Below are positions 59,390-64,000 of a stretch of 64,000 bases of DNA, in pieces. Source of the stretch: Bacillota bacterium. Its GTDB lineage: Bacteria; Bacillota; SHA-98; Ch115; JABLXJ01. The stretch spans positions 289,881 through 353,880 of the forward strand of contig JABLXJ010000002.1 of the NCBI GenBank assembly GCA_013178125.1, given 5' to 3'. Under the pieces are notes generated by a model. That model was not told the DNA's origin. It did no database searches and was given only the letters and a program-made list of their open reading frames with translations. Each line of letters starts with the position of its first letter. Positions within the stretch are counted from its first letter, which is position 1. A program made the position numbers and the translations under genes.

Positions 59390-59674
59390 ATGAAAGATGC
59401 TAATAATAATTCACCCAAGGCCATCACGGTACGTATTCCAGGGGACGAGTATGAGCGTTTGCGGAAGTATGCTGCAGCTCGTAATGTCTCTCTGAACTCA
59501 GTGGTAGCTGAGGCCATCGCCCAATACGGGACGAAGCTCGAACGCCATCAGGCCATTAGCAGGATACAGACTTTCCAGATGCAGCTCCGTGACGGGCGCA
59601 AAGAAGGCAGCGATTCGGTGGATTCGCTCCGCCGAATACGAGAAACCCGCAGCAAACGGGGTGATAAACCATGA
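59390..59674 (+). CDS. RHH-type antitoxin
   Basis: This 94-residue protein has an N-terminal ribbon-helix-helix: KAITVRIPGDEYERLRKYAAARNVSLNSVVAEAIAQYG. The C-terminal tail, which should bind the toxin, is basic and helical. The frame is open back to 59303, but a good promoter at 59345-59373 lies within it, so I place the start at ATG 59390 (or 59384). The transcript would then be leaderless or nearly so. The stop overlaps the toxin start as ATGA. Confidence 0.85.
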   Translation: MKDANNNSPKAITVRIPGDEYERLRKYAAARNVSLNSVVAEAIAQYGTKLERHQAISRIQTFQMQLRDGRKEGSDSVDSLRRIRETRSKRGDKP

Positions 59675-60123
59675 GCATCTGCGTAGATGCAAGCTTGGTC
59701 TTGAAGTGGCTGACATACGAGCCCGGGAGCGACGAAGCGCTCGTGTGGCTTAATATGCATGCTAGCGACGAGATCATTGCTCCCTCGTTCCTCTCCCTGG
59801 AGGTCGCCTCAGTGCTCCGGCAGAAGACACGGCGTGCCGAGATGACCTCGGAGGAAAGCCTGGAGGCGCTCCACCTCCTGGATAAGCTAAAAATCCGGTT
59901 CATGTGGGACTGGACCCTTTTGGAGAGAGCCTTAGAACTGGCTATTGAGCTAGACCAGTCCACAGCCTACGATACCGCGTACCTCGCCCTTGCCGAAAGG
60001 GAGGAGTGCGAACTGTGGACGGCGGATGCATGCTTCGCGCGCGCTGCGTCACCCCGGTACCCTATTGTTCGGCTTCTGACACCCCATCCGCTGAGCTGCG
60101 ACTCTATTGGGTGGCCCCAATAG
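59671..60123 (+). CDS. vapC: PIN-domain toxin (VapC type)
   Basis: PIN domains are metal-dependent RNases. Here SICVDASLVLKWLTYEPGSDEALVWL gives the first Asp, IIAPSFLSLEVASVLRQ the conserved Glu, and STAYDTAYLALAEREECELWTADACFARA the third and fourth acids (Asp in YDTAYLALA and TADA). Length is 150 residues. Overlap with the antitoxin gene ensures coupled synthesis. Confidence 0.92.
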   Translation: MSICVDASLVLKWLTYEPGSDEALVWLNMHASDEIIAPSFLSLEVASVLRQKTRRAEMTSEESLEALHLLDKLKIRFMWDWTLLERALELAIELDQSTAYDTAYLALAEREECELWTADACFARAASPRYPIVRLLTPHPLSCDSIGWPQ

Positions 60124-60319
60124 TTAGCCTGAACATTCTATCTCATATATCTGCCATACTATCATACTTGCATAATATACAACTCTTCATTACTCCCGAT
60201 CGTGACCGTGCTCCCCCTGACCTCGATACGGCCTATCCACTGATTAAACACACCCTTCTGGGTCGCATTGGCCTTATGTTAAAGCCCATAGCAGAGTAGA
60301 TTAGAAAACTCTAATACGC

Positions 60320-60337
60320 TTCTCATTGCTTTCTCAT
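60320..60337 (+). promoter_or_regulatory. Direct-repeat site, candidate OmpR-type operator
   Basis: TTCTCAT occurs at 60320-60326 and again at 60331-60337, an 11-bp period. This spacing is typical of binding by OmpR/PhoB-family regulators, one of which is encoded 640 bp downstream. The rest of the 60124-60506 gap shows no gene. Confidence 0.5.
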
Positions 60338-60506
60338 CATAGCCGGGTAGACTGGGAGATAGTCGAGAGGGAGTAAACCTGGACCTGAAGTATGGAGAGT
60401 ATGGTATGGAATATGGTACTTACATAACGGTCAACCATGCGGACCATATAGTGGTACAGGGAAACGGGACCCTTCGGCAATAACAGTTTCATGGAGGTGA
60501 CAGAGG

Positions 60507-60839
60507 ATGTCACGAAAGGTAAAAGCCTTAGGGATTCTGATGGTGCTGTGTCTTGCACTCTCGGTCTCGCTTCTTGCGTATGCAAAGGCCGGCGCGGGGG
60601 CAGGTGCCGCTGGGGTGGGGGATATAGCCCAGCAGGGGACGTCGGTGGCCTCCACGCCCACCCAGATCGCTTCCGATCAGGCTCAGGCTCAGGCTGGGGC
60701 GGACGATGAGAAGATGACAGCCGAGTCTGAGAAGGAGAACGAGTCGGAGTCCGAAGCGACCCCGGGCCAGGATCCAGTGGAAGCTCCCGGCACACCCGGG
60801 TATGAAGAGGGAAACTTCGACGGGCAGCATGAATTCTAA
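60507..60839 (+). CDS. Small secreted acidic protein
   Basis: This 110-residue protein has a clear signal peptide (SRKVKALGILMVLCLALSVSLLAYAKA) and a mature part poor in hydrophobics. An Ala/Gly stretch is followed by GADDEKMTAESEKENESESEATPGQDPVEAPGTPG and a short FDGQHEF end. ATG follows GGAGGTGACAGAGG. The function is unknown; its location before the two-component genes, with a TTCTCAT direct repeat upstream, suggests it is a regulon member or a sensed accessory. Confidence 0.75.
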   Translation: MSRKVKALGILMVLCLALSVSLLAYAKAGAGAGAAGVGDIAQQGTSVASTPTQIASDQAQAQAGADDEKMTAESEKENESESEATPGQDPVEAPGTPGYEEGNFDGQHEF

Positions 60840-60978
60840 CTTCACCCTGATTGGCTGTGTGTTGCATATCGCGTGAGTCATAAGGCCGGCGGATGTATCT
60901 GCCGGCTTTAATTGCGATTTTTGCACCGGCCCTTTCATTTATATATAATGGTATATATAATGGACCCCAGGGGTGATC

Positions 60979-61650
60979 ATGTTGCGGGTTCTTGTGGTGG
61001 AGGATGAACCAAAAATCGCATCCTTTGTCAGGCAGGGGCTGGAGGAGGAGGGCTATGCCGTAGACGTAGCCGGGGATGGGGAGTCTGCGCTCGACTATGC
61101 TGGGAGCGCTCAATATGACCTCCTGATACTGGACATCATGCTGCCGAAGAGGGACGGGGTGAGCGTATGCCAGGAATTACGTAAACGGGGATTTAAGACC
61201 CCCATTCTCATGCTCACGGCCAGAGATACAGTGGATGATCGTGTGGAAGGGCTCGATGCAGGGGCTGACGATTACCTGGTAAAACCCTTCGCATTTAAGG
61301 AACTCCTTGCGCGCGCGCGTGCGCTCCTACGCCGCCCGCGAGAGGTCGCGCCCGCGCGGCTCCAAGTGGGGGATCTCATACTTGATACCGCGACCCGCCA
61401 TGCGGAGCGAGGAGGCCGTGTGATCGACCTCACCCTGAGGGAATATGCCCTGCTTGAGCTCTTGATGCGTCATAAAGGCCAGGTCCTAAGCCGCACCCAG
61501 ATCGCCGAGCATGTATGGAACTTTGACTTTTACAGCGAGTCCAACATCGTGGATGTTTACATTCGCTATTTGCGCCTCAAAATCGATGCTGATTTTGAGA
61601 AGAAACTCATCCAGACGGTGCGCGGGGTGGGATACAAAATTGGGGAGTGA
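60979..61650 (+). CDS. OmpR/PhoB-family response regulator
   Basis: The receiver domain (residues 1-120) has VEDEPKI, the phospho-acceptor Asp in [54 protein letters not shown] with the conserved Thr and Lys. The winged-helix output domain (residues 128-223) has [73 protein letters not shown] 60979 follows AGGGGTGATC. The cognate kinase lies 18 bp downstream. Confidence 0.97.
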   Translation: MLRVLVVEDEPKIASFVRQGLEEEGYAVDVAGDGESALDYAGSAQYDLLILDIMLPKRDGVSVCQELRKRGFKTPILMLTARDTVDDRVEGLDAGADDYLVKPFAFKELLARARALLRRPREVAPARLQVGDLILDTATRHAERGGRVIDLTLREYALLELLMRHKGQVLSRTQIAEHVWNFDFYSESNIVDVYIRYLRLKIDADFEKKLIQTVRGVGYKIGE

Positions 61651-61668
61651 GTAGCCATAGGGGAAACG

Positions 61669-63072
61669 ATGAAGCATTCTGTGCCCATACGAATTCGCCT
61701 TACAATATGGTATGTGCTCCTGGTTGGCGTCACGCTTGTGGTCTTCGGAGGCTTTCTATATTTCAACCTTGCTAGGGGGCTCTATGCCGAGGTTGATACA
61801 ACTCTTCACTTAGTTGCCACCCAGGCCCTCCGCGGCATTGACAATGAAAATGGCAGGCCCTCCTTTCAGAATACCGAAGAACATGGGGACATTGCGAGCC
61901 GGGTGGAAGCCCGAGGGTTTACCATACGCCTCGTTGATGCCTCCGGCAATATACTGGACGGGCTCGGACATTATTCGGTATTGCCGCACCCTGGGGTTTC
62001 GGAGGGGTTCGAGACCGTGCGGATTTCAGGCAGGCCGTGGCGGGTGTATGTGCTGCCTCTCCCCTCCAGCCATAGCAATGTCGCTGCCGCAGACCATAGC
62101 AATGCTACGGTATACTTCCTCCAGGTGGCTGAGCCCCTGGGCAGGGTTGAGGATATTCTTGAGCGGGTAGGGGCGTTGCTGCTTCTCGGCATTCCAATTG
62201 TCATAAGCATAGCGACCCTTGGAGGCTTGTTTCTGTCCGGCCGGGCACTTGGACCTATTGACCGCTTGACGAGGCTTGCTCAATCCATAAGCGCAGAGGA
62301 CCTCACGCGACGGCTGGATATGAAGCTACCCAATGATGAGGTTGGGAGGCTTGCCCGGACATTCAACGATATGCTCGAGAGGCTGGATTCTGCGTTTCGC
62401 CGCGAGCGCCAGTTCACCGCGGACGCAGCTCATGAACTGCGCACCCCCCTTACGGTAATGAAGGGGAATATCGACGTTACGCTCGCCAGGCCCCGGGATA
62501 GCAGTGAATATGTGAGGATTTTGGAGGAAATGGAGACCCAGGTGGATCGGCTGGCTCATCTCTCAGAGAACCTCCTCACCCTGGCACGGGGCGATACGGG
62601 AAAGACGGCCTTTCATCCCGAACGACTGGATATAGTGGTGCTGCTGGATGGCCTCGTAGAACAGGTAAGACCCCTTGCTGACTCAAAAGGCATACCGGTA
62701 AAACTTGAAGGACCAGATAGACTTACTCTTGTTGGGGACCAGGATCAGCTTGTTCGACTCTTCATCAATTTGCTCGATAACGCCATTAAATACACACCCC
62801 AAGGCGGCGAGGTATCGGTTACGGTCGCGAGCGATGGAATAAATGCAATAATCGCAGTAAAGGATACGGGCCCGGGAATCGGACCTGAACATATTCCCTA
62901 CATCTTCGAACGGTTCTACCGGGTGGACAAGGCGCGCTCGAGGAACGAAGGCGGTAGCGGCCTTGGGCTTGCCATAGCAAAACATATCGTACAGCTTCAT
63001 GGCGGGCGCATAGAGGTGGAGAGCGAACCTGGCAAGGGCAGCACCTTCATCGTAAGGCTACCTTTACGATGA
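61669..63072 (+). CDS. Sensor histidine kinase
   Basis: This membrane kinase has two helices (residues 10-30 and about 165-190) flanking an extracytoplasmic domain of about 130 residues. A HAMP domain follows (RALGPIDRLTRLAQSISAEDLTRRLDMKLPNDEVGRLARTFNDMLERL), then the H-box FTADAAHELRTPLTVMKGNIDV and the ATPase boxes LFINLLDNAIKYTPQGG, VKDTGPGIGPEHIPYIFERFYRVDKARSRNEGGSGLGLAIAKHIVQLHGG. The sensor domain has a near-duplicated HSNVAAADHSNAT stretch. The HK-RR pair resembles CusS/CutS-type systems, but the signal is unknown. Confidence 0.96.
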   Translation: MKHSVPIRIRLTIWYVLLVGVTLVVFGGFLYFNLARGLYAEVDTTLHLVATQALRGIDNENGRPSFQNTEEHGDIASRVEARGFTIRLVDASGNILDGLGHYSVLPHPGVSEGFETVRISGRPWRVYVLPLPSSHSNVAAADHSNATVYFLQVAEPLGRVEDILERVGALLLLGIPIVISIATLGGLFLSGRALGPIDRLTRLAQSISAEDLTRRLDMKLPNDEVGRLARTFNDMLERLDSAFRRERQFTADAAHELRTPLTVMKGNIDVTLARPRDSSEYVRILEEMETQVDRLAHLSENLLTLARGDTGKTAFHPERLDIVVLLDGLVEQVRPLADSKGIPVKLEGPDRLTLVGDQDQLVRLFINLLDNAIKYTPQGGEVSVTVASDGINAIIAVKDTGPGIGPEHIPYIFERFYRVDKARSRNEGGSGLGLAIAKHIVQLHGGRIEVESEPGKGSTFIVRLPLR

Positions 63073-63684
63073 AATCCCTTCTCTCTTCAAATAGGAGCAA
63101 AAAGCTCGCACAACCTCAGGATCAAACTGCGTGCCAGCGCACCGCTCGAGCTCCGACATAGCCTGCGAGATAGGCATAGCCTCCCTATATACCCTCTCTG
63201 AGATCATCGCATCAAAACTATCGGCGACACAGAGGATCCTGGACCCAAGAGGGATCTCTTCCCCCTTTATACCACGCGGGTAACCCTGCCCGTCGATCCG
63301 TTCATGATGGTAAAGGACAATCATGGCTATATCATGAAACCCCGGGATCTCGGCGATAAGCTCGAAACTTAGGATGGGGTGCCTGCGTATCTCCTTTAGC
63401 TCCTCGCTGGTAAGCCTGCCGGCCTTGGATAAGCACGACCTGGAAATTCCTATCTTCCCTACATCATGGAGAAGCCCTGCAAGGTGGACGGCCTTCTGGT
63501 CATCAAGGGGTAATTTCATCTCTCGGGCAATTGCCTTGCTGTACCTGGCAACGTTTTGAGAATGCCTGGTTGTATGAGTGTCGCGAGCATCCATAAGAAC
63601 CGCAAGTGCCAGACAAAAAGCCTCCCCCAGTAGCCCTTTATTGTAATCCGCCTCGGCTAACTCTGAGATAAGTTGCTCTAGCAT
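63064..63684 (-). CDS. HD-GYP domain phosphohydrolase
   Basis: HD-GYP proteins usually hydrolyse cyclic di-GMP. DTHTTRHSQNVARYSKAIAREMKLP, the HD pair in LAGLLHDVGKIGIS, EELKEIRRHPILSFELIAEIPGF, and the GYP motif in LYHHERIDGQGYPRGIKGEEIPLGSRILCVADSFDAMISERVYREAM are all intact. No sensor domain is attached in its 206 residues. It converges on the kinase gene with a 9-bp overlap of coding ends. Confidence 0.95.
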   Translation of the reverse strand: MLEQLISELAEADYNKGLLGEAFCLALAVLMDARDTHTTRHSQNVARYSKAIAREMKLPLDDQKAVHLAGLLHDVGKIGISRSCLSKAGRLTSEELKEIRRHPILSFELIAEIPGFHDIAMIVLYHHERIDGQGYPRGIKGEEIPLGSRILCVADSFDAMISERVYREAMPISQAMSELERCAGTQFDPEVVRAFCSYLKREGISS

Positions 63685-63978
63685 TTACCGCGTCCCCCCG
63701 CATGTGCTCTTTGCTCCAGAGTCCAAAGTCGCCGATAGAGTGATTTGACTGTTATACCGGTCATGCTCATCCTGGTTTCCGGGATCAATTAAGATGCCGC
63801 GGACCGCATCCGCTAACGTAAGATCTTGAAACCTTACGGTGTGGGCCAGCGTGAGGCATTTAAAATCCCTGTCCGTGAGGCGCTGGAATTTCGCGTTTTG
63901 CCGCGAGAGCTGAAGGATACATCTTGGGGGGAATATAGGAGCCAGGGGGATGGCGAGATGATAACTTATAATGGGCAA
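63685..63978 (-). CDS. Hypothetical protein upstream of the HD-GYP gene
   Basis: This is an open frame of 97 codons whose stop codon directly abuts the HD-GYP start. The text (FQRLTDRDFKCLTLAHTVRFQDLTLADAVRGILIDPGNQDEHDRYNSQITLSATLDSGAKSTCGG) is not recognised. It may be partial, since the upstream side lies at the window edge. Evidence for coding is only the tight junction. Confidence 0.3.
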   Translation of the reverse strand: MPIISYHLAIPLAPIFPPRCILQLSRQNAKFQRLTDRDFKCLTLAHTVRFQDLTLADAVRGILIDPGNQDEHDRYNSQITLSATLDSGAKSTCGGTR

Positions 63979-64000
63979 GACAGCAAGTGGAGGACGAAGG

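Overview
This is 64 kb of moderately high-GC DNA from an anaerobic, endospore-forming member of the Bacillota (Clostridia-like). The evidence is spoIVA, a spoVK-type AAA gene, Hfq, the LL-diaminopimelate aminotransferase route to meso-diaminopimelate, two oxygen-sensitive glycyl radical enzymes and a c-di-AMP riboswitch. No rRNA or species-diagnostic gene is present, so I do not name a genus.

Layout. (1) 0-2.9 kb: mutL (5' end outside the window), miaA and hfq, a widely conserved block. (2) 3.1-12 kb: a cobalamin riboswitch and intrinsic terminator, then a corrinoid salvage operon: btuF- and btuC-like uptake genes, cobU, cbiB, cobS, a PduX-type threonine kinase, cobD and cobC. It covers aminopropanol side-chain supply and nucleotide-loop assembly but not corrin-ring synthesis. 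(3) 12.9-26.4 kb: a sugar or polyol catabolic island with a GntR/UTRA regulator, a ribose-type ABC transporter, two paralogous glycyl radical enzymes around an FGGY kinase, a ROK kinase and a ribulose-phosphate-3-epimerase family protein, closed by a terminator. (4) 26.5-33.7 kb: spoVK-like AAA ATPase, a small GTPase, an aspartate-rich membrane protein, dapF, dapL, a PLP lyase of the YnbB family, and speD. (5) 33.9-39.3 kb: a DUF4139 exported protein, folE, spoIVA, an HU gene, a small membrane protein and tRNA-Pro. (6) 39.4-42.8 kb, minus strand: a promoter, c-di-AMP riboswitch and terminator controlling an opine-dehydrogenase-family gene and a B12-binding mutase-like gene. (7) 43.1-44 kb: decayed gene fragments. 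(8) 44-52.7 kb: an 8.6-kb integrated element in tRNA-Leu(UAG). It has an excisionase-like gene, a primase-polymerase/helicase, HNH, a head-tail adaptor, an HK97-type capsid protein, an RHH repressor and a tyrosine integrase, but no terminase, portal, protease or tail genes, so it looks like a capsid-encoding phage satellite. (9) 52.7-64 kb: acylphosphatase, decayed corA and yetF fragments, polysaccharide deacetylase, gatD, a minus-strand DedA/phosphatidylserine-decarboxylase-like/GCS2-ligase operon, a VapBC-type toxin-antitoxin pair, a secreted acidic protein next to an OmpR-type two-component system, and an HD-GYP protein.

Two features run through the window. Corrinoid metabolism recurs (salvage operon, B12-controlled uptake, B12-binding mutase-like protein). 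Short tandem repeats also recur. Inside genes their units are 12, 15 or 18 bp and they add 2-8 copies of a 4-6 residue motif to otherwise conserved enzymes (MutL, the BtuF leader, CobS, PduX, CobD, CobC, the 27.7-kb GTPase, GatD). Between genes most units are not multiples of three (16 and 22 bp). All functional statements come from reading motifs and context; no database search was possible.
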